A stretch of 32,093 nucleotides of DNA from Streptomyces sp. ISL-96 (GTDB lineage: Bacteria; Actinomycetota; Actinomycetes; Streptomycetales; Streptomycetaceae): contig NZ_JAGGPA010000090.1 of NCBI RefSeq assembly GCF_018614035.1, positions 1 to 32,093 of the forward strand. Reading direction: 5' to 3'. The notes under the pieces were generated by a model. The model saw nothing but the letters and a program-made list of their open reading frames with translations. It was not told the origin of the DNA and ran no database searches. Made by a program: the position numbers and the translations under genes. Within the stretch, counting starts at the first letter, position 1; every line of letters begins with the position of its first letter. Below, piece by piece: positions 25,024 to 32,093 of the stretch.

Positions 25024-25134
25024 TCAGTTCTTGCTCAGAACCAGCCGGTCGTTGCCGGAGCTCTGCAGGAGTCCGGTCTTCTTCCGGAACGTTCCGAGGC
25101 GGGCAAGTGTCGGAGCTTCGTAGGCCTTCTTCAT
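25024..25134 (-). CDS. Citrulassin-type lasso peptide precursor (A)
   Basis: 36 aa, ATG behind GGGAGA. The leader (residues 1-21) has Y5-x2-P8-x-L10 (YEAPTLARLG), the motif read by B1, and ends in KKTG with Thr at the penultimate leader position that lasso peptidases require. The predicted 15-residue core is LLQSSGNDRLVLSKN, with an 8-residue ring joining Leu1 to the Asp8 side chain and a 7-residue tail. The GNDRLVLSKN part is the hallmark of citrulassins, in which Arg9 can be turned into citrulline by a deiminase encoded elsewhere; residues 3-5 (QSS) differ from citrulassin A (GLA) as I recall it. The gene is too short for default gene finders and heads the A-C-B1-B2-D operon. Confidence 0.95.
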   Translation of the reverse strand: MKKAYEAPTLARLGTFRKKTGLLQSSGNDRLVLSKN

Positions 25135-25516
25135 GAGATCTCCCTCACGTGCAGGTGTCACACCGCTTCCCTGGCCGGCTGTGAACCAGTTCGAGGCCGG
25201 CCTGTTCAGGGGTCATCGGGACCCGAGACTGAGGAGGCGGTGCATGCAATAAGTACCTTCATGTTGTGGATGTGATGGCAAGGGTGCCAAAGAAAATAGG
25301 ATTAAATGCAAAGTGTGGATCGCCTGGGATTACGCGTTGCAATTCGCGAGTTTCGTTAAGGGCGAAACGATTTGGGTGGAGGGTGGGGCAGCGAAGGAAA
25401 AACGTTTCGACCTGGGCATCCAGCGCGCATAGCCGGTGATACGAGGATGGTGTGCCGCTGGTGCTGGGTGGAGCCGCCGGGGCGCACTCCCTCATTGGCA
25501 CCGCGCTTCCCGACCT

Positions 25517-25539
25517 GCATGTCCCCACCGGGGACATGC
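25517..25539. repeat. perfect inverted repeat
   Basis: GCATGTCCCC (25517-25526) pairs exactly with 25530-25539 around ACC. It may be an operator or terminator, or it may simply lie inside a decayed coding frame. Confidence 0.5.
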
Positions 25540-25745
25540 CCCATTTCGACGGCCTCGACCCGGAACCGGCCGCCGCCGGGGGCCCGTGACCGCTTGAGGG
25601 GCGCCGGTCTGGGAGTTCTTCCGGGATCGGCCTGCTGCCGTCTTCATACGAGACCCGGTGGGCGGTCTCGTCGATGCCGGCGCCAGGCTTCGGTCGCGGG
25701 CTCTATGGCCCCCGCGGCGGTAGGTTCCGGGCGCTAGGAGGAAAC

Positions 25746-25793
25746 ATGCCTGGTGGTCGAAGGGCTGCCCGCCAGACGGCCGGTGACCGGTGA
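25746..25793 (+). other. tiny frame with an ideal ribosome site
   Basis: AGGAGG (25736-25741) precedes ATG by 4 nt. The frame MPGGRRAARQTAGDR ends at TGA inside a CCGGTGA tandem (25780-25797). It could be a leader peptide, or the start of a gene whose body was deleted, as no plus-strand gene follows. Confidence 0.3.
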
Positions 25794-25882
25794 CCGGTGC
25801 AGAACTGTTTCGCGGTTGGTGAGGACCCTCCGCGTCCGTCCGTCCGCCCGGCCGTGCCCTCCTCGCCTGGCTCCGCTCGTGA

Positions 25883-26746
25883 TCAGGCGGACTGGACAGT
25901 GAGCGCGGCGAGTTCCCCCAGGACTCGGGCCGCCGGTGCCGGGTCGATCAGCCACTTGAGGTGGCTGCCTTCGAGGGTGCGGACGTCGTACGGGTTGTCC
26001 GGCGTCAGCGCGTTGCCCTCGCGGATCAGCCGGTCCTGCAGGGCGAGCGGCAGACTCGCGTCGCCGGCCAGACGCACGAAGGTCTTCGGGATCCGTCCCC
26101 AGGTCGCAGCCTGCGCCCGGTCGGCGGAGGTGCCGACGTCCAGGTTTTCGTCGGGCTGGAAGGTGTTGAGGAAGGTCAAAAACTCCTCGTCGGTGCCGTC
26201 GGCGAGGAAGGCCGTCTTGAACGCCGCGAGGACGTCCGGATCCGAGCTGCGGAAGTTGACGCGCAGCAGGCCGAGTTCGGCCGGGTTCCCGGACATCGCC
26301 AGACCCAGCGAAGCGGCGTCGACCGTGGCCATCTCCGGCTCGGCGTAGTAGTCGTTGACGTCCAGATCGACCGGGCACCAGGCCGAGACATAGACGATGC
26401 GGTCGATCAGGTCCGGCCGTGCGTTGGCCGCAGCGGTGGCCGTGATACCGCCACGACTGTGCGAGACGAGGATCACCGGCCCGTTCACCTTGGCCCGTCC
26501 CAGTATCCCGATCAGGTGCGCGGCGTTATCGGTGAGCGTGACACCCTTGATCGAGCCCGGCGCGGTGGCGAGAGCTTCGAGATCCTGCGGCGCCTGATAG
26601 GCACGCGGGTAGCTTGCCCCGAAACCGTGGCCGGGGAGGTCGACAGCGACTGAACGGTGCCCGAGGAGGCCGAGTTCGGCCTGGAGCGGCGCGAAGGAAA
26701 AGGAGTTCGCGAAGGCTCCATGAACCAGTACGAACGTCGGTTGCAT
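25883..26746 (-). CDS. Alpha/beta hydrolase
   Basis: 287 aa; ATG 26746 is preceded by GGGGAGA. The fold is clear: FVLVHGAFANSFSF with the HG oxyanion motif, DLPGHG, a nucleophile elbow reading VSHSRGG (S in G/A-x-S-x-G form, with His before it), a catalytic Asp candidate in the FVRLAGDASLP region and H in EGSHLKW near the C-terminus. It is cytoplasmic, with no signal peptide. It resembles the salicylate-esterase/hydroxynitrile-lyase-like group. The substrate is unknown and there is no operon partner. Confidence 0.88.
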   Translation of the reverse strand: MQPTFVLVHGAFANSFSFAPLQAELGLLGHRSVAVDLPGHGFGASYPRAYQAPQDLEALATAPGSIKGVTLTDNAAHLIGILGRAKVNGPVILVSHSRGGITATAAANARPDLIDRIVYVSAWCPVDLDVNDYYAEPEMATVDAASLGLAMSGNPAELGLLRVNFRSSDPDVLAAFKTAFLADGTDEEFLTFLNTFQPDENLDVGTSADRAQAATWGRIPKTFVRLAGDASLPLALQDRLIREGNALTPDNPYDVRTLEGSHLKWLIDPAPAARVLGELAALTVQSA

Positions 26747-27017
26747 CTGTCTCCCCACTCTCTAACCTCCGCGGCATGGTCGACGCGCGACCGATGAACG
26801 GCCCGTTGTCTTGCACCACTTGCCGCGGAGATGGCTGTGCGTGGCAGGTGTCACCCGGCCAAACACGGCTCTCGATCCAGGGCAACGCGAATGCTTGCCC
26901 GGTATGGCATGGGGGACACTACGCAGCGAAAGATCGTCGGTGCAACCGGTACGAGCCCTTCCGATTGCGCCCCTCGTCCCGCCACTGAACTCAGCAAACA
27001 GACATCCTTGTTACCGC
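26747..27017. other. gap between hydrolase and IS relic
   Basis: About 270 nt. A plus frame from ATG 26909 (MGDTTQRKIVGATGTSPSD) has coding-like composition but no ribosome site and no recognisable homology. The hydrolase promoter must lie near 26750-26830. Confidence 0.3.
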
Positions 27018-27352
27018 TCATGTTCGGAACCGGTTGAACAGGTGGAGCCAGGCAAAGGTGCGCTCGACACCCACCGGGGCTTGCCGAGTCCAGATCTGAT
27101 TGGGGCGCCGTGCCGGTCAGCGATCAGGTGGTGCTTGCTGCCGGGCCGGGCCCGGACGACCGGCGAAGGTCCGGTGTGAGCCCCCTTGAGCGCCCGGACG
27201 TGCGAGGCGTCGATGCGGCGTCGTCCATGTCCAGCAAGCCCCAAGCCCGTAGCTCGGCGAGCAGTATTTCGTGCAAGCGGGGCCAGTTCTGGGCGGCCGG
27301 TCCGGCAGCAGTGGGGCTATGCGTTCCCGCAGGTCATCAGGCAGCCGGTTCC
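27018..27352 (-). mobile_element. decayed IS5-family transposase relic
   Basis: Minus-strand pieces of one IS5-type DDE transposase appear in order but in different frames: LPDDLRERIAPLLPDRPP (N-terminal), NWPRLHEILLAELRAWGLLDMDD, IDASHVRALKG then GPSPVVRARPGSKHHLIADRHG (first catalytic Asp region), SGLGKPRW and finally VERTFAWLHLFNRFRT to a stop at 27018. Two internal deletions (before NWPRL and after DRHG) and several frameshifts make it non-functional. No terminal inverted repeats were identified. Confidence 0.85.
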
Positions 27353-27516
27353 GCTGGTGCCGCTCTTGGTGATCGCGGCGATTGCCCAGCTCCCCGCCAG
27401 GACGGCGGCAGGCTGTGCGCGACCGTGCTCGCGGAACCGACTTCGGGTAAGTCCACGACTGGCGGACCCTTCACAACTGGTTTTGGACCACCTGCTCTAC
27501 GCCCTTCTCTTGAATT

Positions 27517-28575
27517 TTAGAGCATGATGAGCAGACGCGTATTCGGCTTGAGCTTTCTGTTCACCGAACGACTCTGCACGTATACCTCCAACTTGGGATT
27601 ACGCCCCGCCTTCACGGAGACGGTCCCCTGGATACCCGTGCCGAACAGAAGACTGCGTGCCGCGTCGCCCGTGTATGCGCGGTCAGTGTCCTTCTCGACC
27701 ACGATGACTTCCTTGTCGGGCTGAACCTGAACCCGGGTGCCCAGCTGGTAGTAACACGACCCGCGTTCGTACGTCACGCCCGGATGCGAATCAACGAAGG
27801 GCCGAATCTCGACCTCTGTGTCGACCTTCAGAAGTCGATACTTGTCGGCCGGGACCGGTTCGAGGTTCGCCCGCACGTCGTCGACCGATATGTCCTGGCC
27901 GACCGCGAACAGGTTCTTCGTGCCGCGCACGCCCTGCTCTCGGCCACGGAGGAAGCTGGTGGCGGCAGCCCGCACGGTACCGATCGCCTCTTCGACACCC
28001 TCCTGGGAATCCGCATCCCAGATGGCGATGTTTCCGGCCGGGAAGCCGTAGTTCTGGGCGGTTCGCTTCGCCAGGGAGTTCGGAACGAGGATCGCGGAAG
28101 TCCAGTGGCCCGGAAGCGCGCCCATCTTCGCCGCGATCTTATCGAGCCAGGGGCCGAGGATGGCCATGTCGCCATCGTGTCGTCTGTCGCCGCCGGAGGC
28201 GTTCTCCTCGCCATCGGTCACCACGATCTGGAGGAAACTGTGCTCGCCGTACGCCTCCCAGATGTGGCCCAGGTCGTCCAGGGACTTAAGAGAGGCTTCG
28301 ATGAGGGCCGTAGCGCCATTGTTGACCTTGTACAGCCCCCGCAGGGACGGCAGATGCTTCACGTCCATGTCCCAGACCAGGTTCTCCACCTTGTGGTCGA
28401 AGGAGTAGAGGCTGATCCGGGTCTCATGACCGAGGCTGTCCGACTCGGCCTTCAAGCCCGCCACGAACTCGTCCACGACTCGGATGAGTTGACTCTGGTG
28501 CTGACGCATGGAACCCGAACAGTCCACTACCAGCGCGACGTGATTCACCTTGTGCTGGATCTTGTTGGCGGACAC
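27517..28575 (-). CDS. von Willebrand factor A domain protein
   Basis: 352 aa, GTG start behind AAGGAG at 6-nt spacing. The vWA domain occupies about 10-215 with a metal-ion-dependent adhesion site D18-x-S20-x-S22 (VVDCSGSM) and a VVTDGEEN acidic motif. The C-terminal 130 residues form beta-rich text with no known domain. There is no signal peptide or transmembrane helix, so it is probably an intracellular binding partner. Cytoplasmic vWA proteins often work with AAA ATPases or tellurium/stress modules, none of which are adjacent. Its promoter region contains a CebR-like palindrome (28648-28661). Confidence 0.85.
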   Translation of the reverse strand: MSANKIQHKVNHVALVVDCSGSMRQHQSQLIRVVDEFVAGLKAESDSLGHETRISLYSFDHKVENLVWDMDVKHLPSLRGLYKVNNGATALIEASLKSLDDLGHIWEAYGEHSFLQIVVTDGEENASGGDRRHDGDMAILGPWLDKIAAKMGALPGHWTSAILVPNSLAKRTAQNYGFPAGNIAIWDADSQEGVEEAIGTVRAAATSFLRGREQGVRGTKNLFAVGQDISVDDVRANLEPVPADKYRLLKVDTEVEIRPFVDSHPGVTYERGSCYYQLGTRVQVQPDKEVIVVEKDTDRAYTGDAARSLLFGTGIQGTVSVKAGRNPKLEVYVQSRSVNRKLKPNTRLLIML

Positions 28576-28647
28576 TTTCTGCTCCTTCTCCGAGGCTCCC
28601 CAAGTGATGTGTCCACACTATGGGGAGGCACTGACAACGGAGCTTGA

Positions 28648-28661
28648 CGGGAGCGCTCCTG
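28648..28661. promoter_or_regulatory. CebR-like palindrome, degenerate
   Basis: CGGGAGCGCTCCTG matches the consensus TGGGAGCGCTCCCA at 11 of 14 positions, with an intact GGGAGCGCTCC core. It lies about 73 nt upstream of the vWA start and just past the cellulase terminator. Confidence 0.45.
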
Positions 28662-28670
28662 ATCACCGGG

Positions 28671-28699
28671 ACGGGGCTCCGGCCTGGCCGGAGCCCCGT
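28671..28699 (-). terminator. hairpin terminator after the cellulase gene
   Basis: A 13-bp perfect stem, ACGGGGCTCCGGC (28671-28683) with 28687-28699 and a CTG loop, directly after the GH5 stop at 28706. Confidence 0.8.
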
Positions 28700-28705
28700 C
28701 GACGG

Positions 28706-30092
28706 TCAGCTGGTGGGGAAGTTGTCGGGGGTACTGATCCGGTTCTTGAGTAGGGCCCCGGACTCGGTCAGCACACCACTGCTGCTGTAGTCGCTGCCGT
28801 TGCAGGTGCCGGGCTTGAACGCCGCGCTGCTCTCATTGGCGTCGGAGTAGGTCCAGTTCGCGTAGCCGATCTTCAGCTGGTCGAGCAGGTCCAGCCAGGC
28901 CGTGGTGCTCGCCCGGTCCATCGCTCCACCGCCGGTGTAGCTCACCGTGCCGAACTCGGTGACGAACAGCGGTAGTTTCGAGGCTGCCCGGCTCACCGTG
29001 GCGCGGTAGTTGTCCTTGTGGCTCGCGGCGTAGAAGTGGAACGCGTACATGATGTTGGTGGCATTGACGGGATTGTCGACGACCTCGCTCTCGTTGGAAC
29101 CGTCCGAGACACCCAGCGAGGACCAGCCGCGGGTACCGACGATGACGACGGCGTCCGGGTCGGCGGCCCGGATCACCGGGATGACCTGCTCGGCGTAGTT
29201 CTTGATGGCCGTCCAGCTCACGCCGTTGGGCTCATTGGCGATCTCGTAGATCACGTTCTTCTTGTCGGCGTTGCGGGCGGCGACGGACGCGAAGAACGTC
29301 TTCGCGCGGTCGAGGTTGAAGTTCGGGTCGCCCGGCGTCAGGGTGTGGAAATCGATCATTGCGTACATGCCGCGGGCCTCGGCCATGTCGACGAGGTTGT
29401 TCACGCGGCTGGTGAAGCCCGCCGGGTCGGTCTCGTAACCGCTCTCCTGCACGTACATGGCGACGCGCAGCAGGTCCGACTTCCAGTCCTTTCGCCAGCG
29501 CGTCCAGGGACGCGGCGTTGTAGCACTTGCCGAACCACTGGATGCCGTGCGTGCTCATGCCCCGCAGTTGTATGGGGCGGTTGTACTGGTTGCACAGGTT
29601 CACGCCGCAGACGTGGAGCTGTCCGTTGATGTCCACGGGGGTGCCGTTGCCCGGGACGGGCGGGGGGTCGGTGGGCGGGGGTTCTTCGACGGAGCCCGTA
29701 CAGGCGACGCCGTTGAGCGTGAACGCCGTGGGCTTCGGGTTGGCGCCCGTGAAGGAGCCCACGAATCCCACGTCGGCTGCCGCGCCGGTGGCCAGCGTGC
29801 GGTTCCAGTCGACGCCGGCGGCGGTGACCGTGGAACCGGACTGTGACCAGGTGGCGTTCCAGCCCTGGACGAACTTCTGCCCCGAGTCCGGCATGGCGAA
29901 CTTGAGCGTCCACCCGGTGACGGGGGCACCCAGGTTGGTGATCTTCACTCCGGCCTGATAGCCGCCCTGCCACTGGCTGGTGACCGTGTAGTCGACCTTG
30001 CAGCCGGTGGCGGCCACCGCCTGGGGGCTGAACCATGTCGTGAGGCCCAGGACCGTCGCGCAGGTCGCAGTCAAGGCCAAAAAGCGTTTCAA
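28706..30092 (-). pseudogene. Secreted CBM2-GH5 cellulase (endoglucanase), +1 frameshift
   Basis: The start is TTG 30092 behind AAGGAGG; no ATG or GTG fits. A signal peptide (KRFLALTATCATVLGLTTWFSPQAVA) is followed by a CBM2 cellulose-binding domain (ATGCKVDYTVTSQWQGGYQ ... FTLNGVACTG), a Pro/Thr linker (EEPPPTDPPPVPGNG) and a GH5_2 catalytic domain beginning HGIQWFGKCYN. Near 29490-29492 the frame changes: GCGAAAGGACTGG carries one A more than the expected GCGAAGGACTGG, after which the other frame restores KDWKSDLLRVAMYVQ and continues to the stop with acid/base NEPNG and nucleophile TEFGT intact. Without the extra base the protein would be about 460 aa, normal for the family. It is either a genuine lesion or a sequencing error. 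It is controlled by the CebR box at 30126-30139. Confidence 0.9.
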
Positions 30093-30125
30093 GGTTCCTC
30101 CTTGTGCGAAGCGGAGACAGCGGGA

Positions 30126-30139
30126 TGGGAGCGCTCCCA
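30126..30139. promoter_or_regulatory. CebR operator (cellulose utilisation)
   Basis: TGGGAGCGCTCCCA, an exact 14-bp CebR box, sits 33 nt upstream of the cellulase TTG start. CebR (LacI family) represses cellulase and ceb genes in Streptomyces until cellobiose or cellotriose binds it. Confidence 0.92.
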
Positions 30140-30353
30140 AAGCCCATCAGCCCGTGACCGTACACCGGCGTGTCGATGCGCGATAGGGATTCGACCGCCG
30201 AACGATGCGGCGGTGCGGGTGACCGCTGCTCAGGCGGACTGCTTCCCCGCGCATGCGGGAGGCTCCAGTGACGCCGCCTCGGATGAACCAGCGCTCAGCT
30301 TGCTTGCCGCGCTGGGCAGCCCATGTCTCGGGCACCGCCAGCGGGGCCGGACG
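30140..30353. other. gap, cellulase promoter side
   Basis: About 210 nt upstream of the CebR box and beyond the 3' end of the AraC relic. I find no gene or clear hairpin. Confidence 0.35.
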
Positions 30354-31094
30354 TCAGGTTGCCGCCGGGCCCTCGCGCATGCGGTACTCGCTCGGGCTGA
30401 TGCCGTGTTCCCGCTTGAACGCGGCGCTGAGGGCGAAGGCGTTGGAGAAGCCGACGCGGTCCGCCACCGTGGCGAGCGTGGCGTCGGGCTCGCGCAGGAG
30501 GTCGGCGGCCAGGGCGAGGCGCCGTTCCCTCAGGTGGGTCATCGGCGGCTGTCCGACGAGGGCGGTGAAGCGCCGGGCCAGGTTCGCCCGGGACACGCCG
30601 GTCTTCGCAGCCAGGGCCGGCAGGGTTCATGGGTGGGCGGGGTTGGCTTGCAGCATGCGCAGGGCGGGGCCGACCACGGGATCACTGTGGGCCCGGTACC
30701 AGGCGGGGACCTGGGCGCCGGGGCGGGTGAACCAGGCGCGCAGGGCGGTGATCAGCATCAGGTCCAGTGCCCGGTCCAGGAGGATCTGCTGACCGGGCTC
30801 CTCACGGGTGATCTCCTCGAAGGTCGTCCGGCTGACCGGACAGGCGCCCACGCTCGCCTCGATGACGGCGAGGGGAGGCAGCGCGGCGAGCAGCCGGCCC
30901 GGGGTGGCGCTGTCCACGGTGTACAGGCCACTCAGGAGAAGTGTGCCGTCCGGGCCTTCCGCGTCCCAGGTGCCGGAGCCCGGAGCTCGGGCGCCGACCA
31001 GTTCCTCGCCCCGCGCGGTCGTGCAGCGGCCCCCGGGGAGGATCACCACGTCCGGTTCGGTGGCCGTGTCGTTCGCGATCACATACGGTGCGCC
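30354..31094 (-). pseudogene. AraC family regulator, 5' truncated and with an in-frame TGA
   Basis: Minus-strand text beginning GGAPYVIANDTATEPDVVILPGG matches the middle of the AraC cupin-type sensor domain (cupin_6), so the N-terminal 70 or so residues are absent. The frame stays coding to AHP, then TGA (30627-30629), and continues in the same frame with TLPALAAKTGVSRANLARRF, a full two-helix-turn-helix AraC domain ending SAAFKREHGISPSEYRMREG at 30354. TGA replaces an expected TGG (Trp). Both the missing start and the nonsense codon make it non-functional unless the downstream half is translated alone (an internal GTG/ATG at 30596 is possible). Confidence 0.85.
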
Positions 31095-31978
31095 GCCGCA
31101 CCCCCGACGGCACGGCCCTCCCGGCCTACACCCCCGGCGCGCACGTCGACGTGCTGCTCGACGAGGCTTCCGGGCTGGTCCGCCAGTACTCGCTGTGCGG
31201 CCCTCTCGACGGCGGGCGGTACCGCCTGGCGGTACTCAAGGCCCTCGACTCGCGTGGCGGTTCAAGGGCGATGCACGCCCTGCGGGCCGGCGACCGGCTG
31301 CGGATCTCCGCACCCCGCAACCGGTTTGGCCTTGCCACCGCGCGCCGGCACCTGCTGTTCGCCGGCGGCATCGGCATCACCCCGCTGCTGGCCATGGCCT
31401 GCCACCTCGACGCCGCCGGCGGCGACTACACGCTGCACTACTGCGCGCGCAGCCGCACCGACGCGGCTTTCGCACCCGAGCTGGCAGACCACCCGCGAGT
31501 CGTCCTCCACTTCGACAACGGCGATCCCAGCCAGCTCCTCGACGTCGGACAAGCCCTGGGCGCACCGGATCGGCACACAGCCGTCTACGTGTGCGGCCCC
31601 GGCGGCTTCATGGACCACGTGCTGAACACGGCGGAGACGATGGGCTGGCCCCCCGCCGCGCTGCGCAAGGAACGCTTCGCCGTCGGCGCCCCGGATCCCG
31701 GCAGCGCGGAACCGGGGAGCTTCATCGTGAGGCTGGCCTCCACGCGGGCCGAGTACCACGTCCCCGCCGACCGCAGCGCACTCGATGTCCTGCTGGACAA
31801 CGGCGTGGACGCGCCGTCCTCCTGCCGGCAGGGCATCTGCGGAGAGTGCGTCGTACGAGTCCTGGCCGGCGAGCCCGACCACCGTGACGACGTGCTCACC
31901 CCGGACGAGCAGGCCGAAGGGCTCTTCGCGCCCTGCGCCTCCCGGGCCCGCTCACAGGTCCTGGAACTGGACCTGTGA
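31088..31978 (+). CDS. PDR/VanB-type flavin-2Fe-2S oxidoreductase, N-terminally truncated
   Basis: Up to 296 aa from GTG 31088, though homology begins only at TPDGTALPAYTPGAHVDV, roughly 30-35 residues into the family. Order: flavin domain with RQYSLCGP (32-39), NAD(P) domain with GGIGITPL (93-100) and CGPGGFM (169-175), and plant-type ferredoxin with C246-x4-C251-x2-C254 and C283. Such reductases pass electrons from NAD(P)H to Rieske or other non-haem oxygenases; a Rieske oxygenase without a reductase sits at 11.4-12.4 kb, but a link is speculative. No ribosome site is seen before GTG. The missing 5' end coincides with that of the AraC gene. The truncation makes activity doubtful. Confidence 0.82.
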   Translation: MRRRTPDGTALPAYTPGAHVDVLLDEASGLVRQYSLCGPLDGGRYRLAVLKALDSRGGSRAMHALRAGDRLRISAPRNRFGLATARRHLLFAGGIGITPLLAMACHLDAAGGDYTLHYCARSRTDAAFAPELADHPRVVLHFDNGDPSQLLDVGQALGAPDRHTAVYVCGPGGFMDHVLNTAETMGWPPAALRKERFAVGAPDPGSAEPGSFIVRLASTRAEYHVPADRSALDVLLDNGVDAPSSCRQGICGECVVRVLAGEPDHRDDVLTPDEQAEGLFAPCASRARSQVLELDL

Positions 31979-32093
31979 CCGGCACCGCCGAACCCGACGA
32001 CGATCAGGCCCGCACGCGTCGGCGCCAAGCTCATCGGCACCCTCGCCGTCGGAATACCGAGCTTCTTGGCCCATCTAGGCCCGGACTTCGCGG
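31979..32093. other. window end, possible partial frame
   Basis: A plus-strand frame without a start reads VGAKLIGTLAVGIPSFLAHL up to the window edge and may belong to a gene continuing outside. It is too short to name. Confidence 0.25.

Larger units (their letters stand above)
25135..25882. other. lasso promoter region and relic-bearing gap
   Basis: About 750 nt. An AT-richer stretch (about 25245-25330) upstream of the precursor is the likely lasso promoter; I cannot fix the boxes. Further right lie a plus-strand frame whose end (25452-25588) looks coding (VPLVLGGAAGAHSLIGTALP) but has no clear start, a perfect hairpin (25517-25539) and a strongly SD-led 15-codon frame (25746-25793). Confidence 0.5.

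Noticed and set aside
25024..25134. Alternative lasso core starting at Gly21 (ring Gly1-Asp9)
   Set aside because: That would put Thr at the last rather than the penultimate leader position; the citrulassin pattern and the Thr(-2) rule favour a core starting at Leu22.
25259..25537. 92-codon minus-strand frame upstream of the lasso precursor
   Set aside because: No ribosome site and no homology; it covers the probable promoter region.
1..32093. CRISPR arrays, tRNA or rRNA genes
   Set aside because: No regularly spaced repeats, cloverleaf-type sequences or rRNA-like blocks were seen.

Overview
The window comes from a Streptomyces-like actinomycete. It is GC-rich with strong third-position bias, and it carries the tyrosinase operon melC1-melC2, a CebR-type cellulose operator (TGGGAGCGCTCCCA), a rare TTA (bldA) codon, a PucR regulator and an actinobacterial lasso-peptide operon. 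There are no housekeeping clusters, many isolated secreted or metabolic genes, and an unusual number of broken genes. This fits an accessory region such as a chromosome arm.

Layout. 1-1.65 kb: an anti-sigma-type ATP-binding protein, then a 1.1 kb gap holding an 84-bp degenerate tandem repeat and a perfect terminator hairpin. 1.65-5.2 kb: remains of an aryl-acid pathway (an aryl-AMP ligase without its C-terminal domain, a SAM methyltransferase with a TTA codon, and a gamma-type chorismate mutase without a visible signal peptide). 5.2-6.7 kb: a stand-alone class B penicillin-binding protein. 7.1-10.2 kb: a coupled operon of a sorbitol/glucose-dehydrogenase-type small subunit, a frameshifted FAD/3Fe-4S GMC large subunit and an acetoacetate-decarboxylase-like protein. 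10.3-14.1 kb: a hydrolase relic, a small Cys/His protein, and a divergent Rieske oxygenase / Baeyer-Villiger-type monooxygenase pair. 14.3-15.6 kb: melC. 16.0-20.5 kb: a secreted lysyl-oxidase-family copper protein, then an NCS1 permease with a coupled SnoaL-like protein, divergent from a PucR regulator.

20.6-25.1 kb is the most significant part: a complete lasso-peptide operon reading A-C-B1-B2-D on the minus strand. Its 36-residue precursor gene (25024-25134) encodes the predicted core LLQSSGNDRLVLSKN, a variant of the citrulassin family. The expected product is a Leu1-Asp8 macrolactam with a potentially deiminated Arg9. No peptidyl-arginine deiminase is visible in the window.

25.1-32.1 kb: an alpha/beta hydrolase, a decayed IS5-type transposase relic, a von Willebrand A protein, a CBM2-GH5 cellulase under a perfect CebR operator but with a +1 frameshift, an AraC regulator broken by an in-frame TGA, and a phthalate-dioxygenase-reductase-type flavoprotein. 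The last two have lost their 5' ends at one shared junction. At least seven lesions in 32 kb indicate an eroding region, though the single-base ones could also be sequencing errors.
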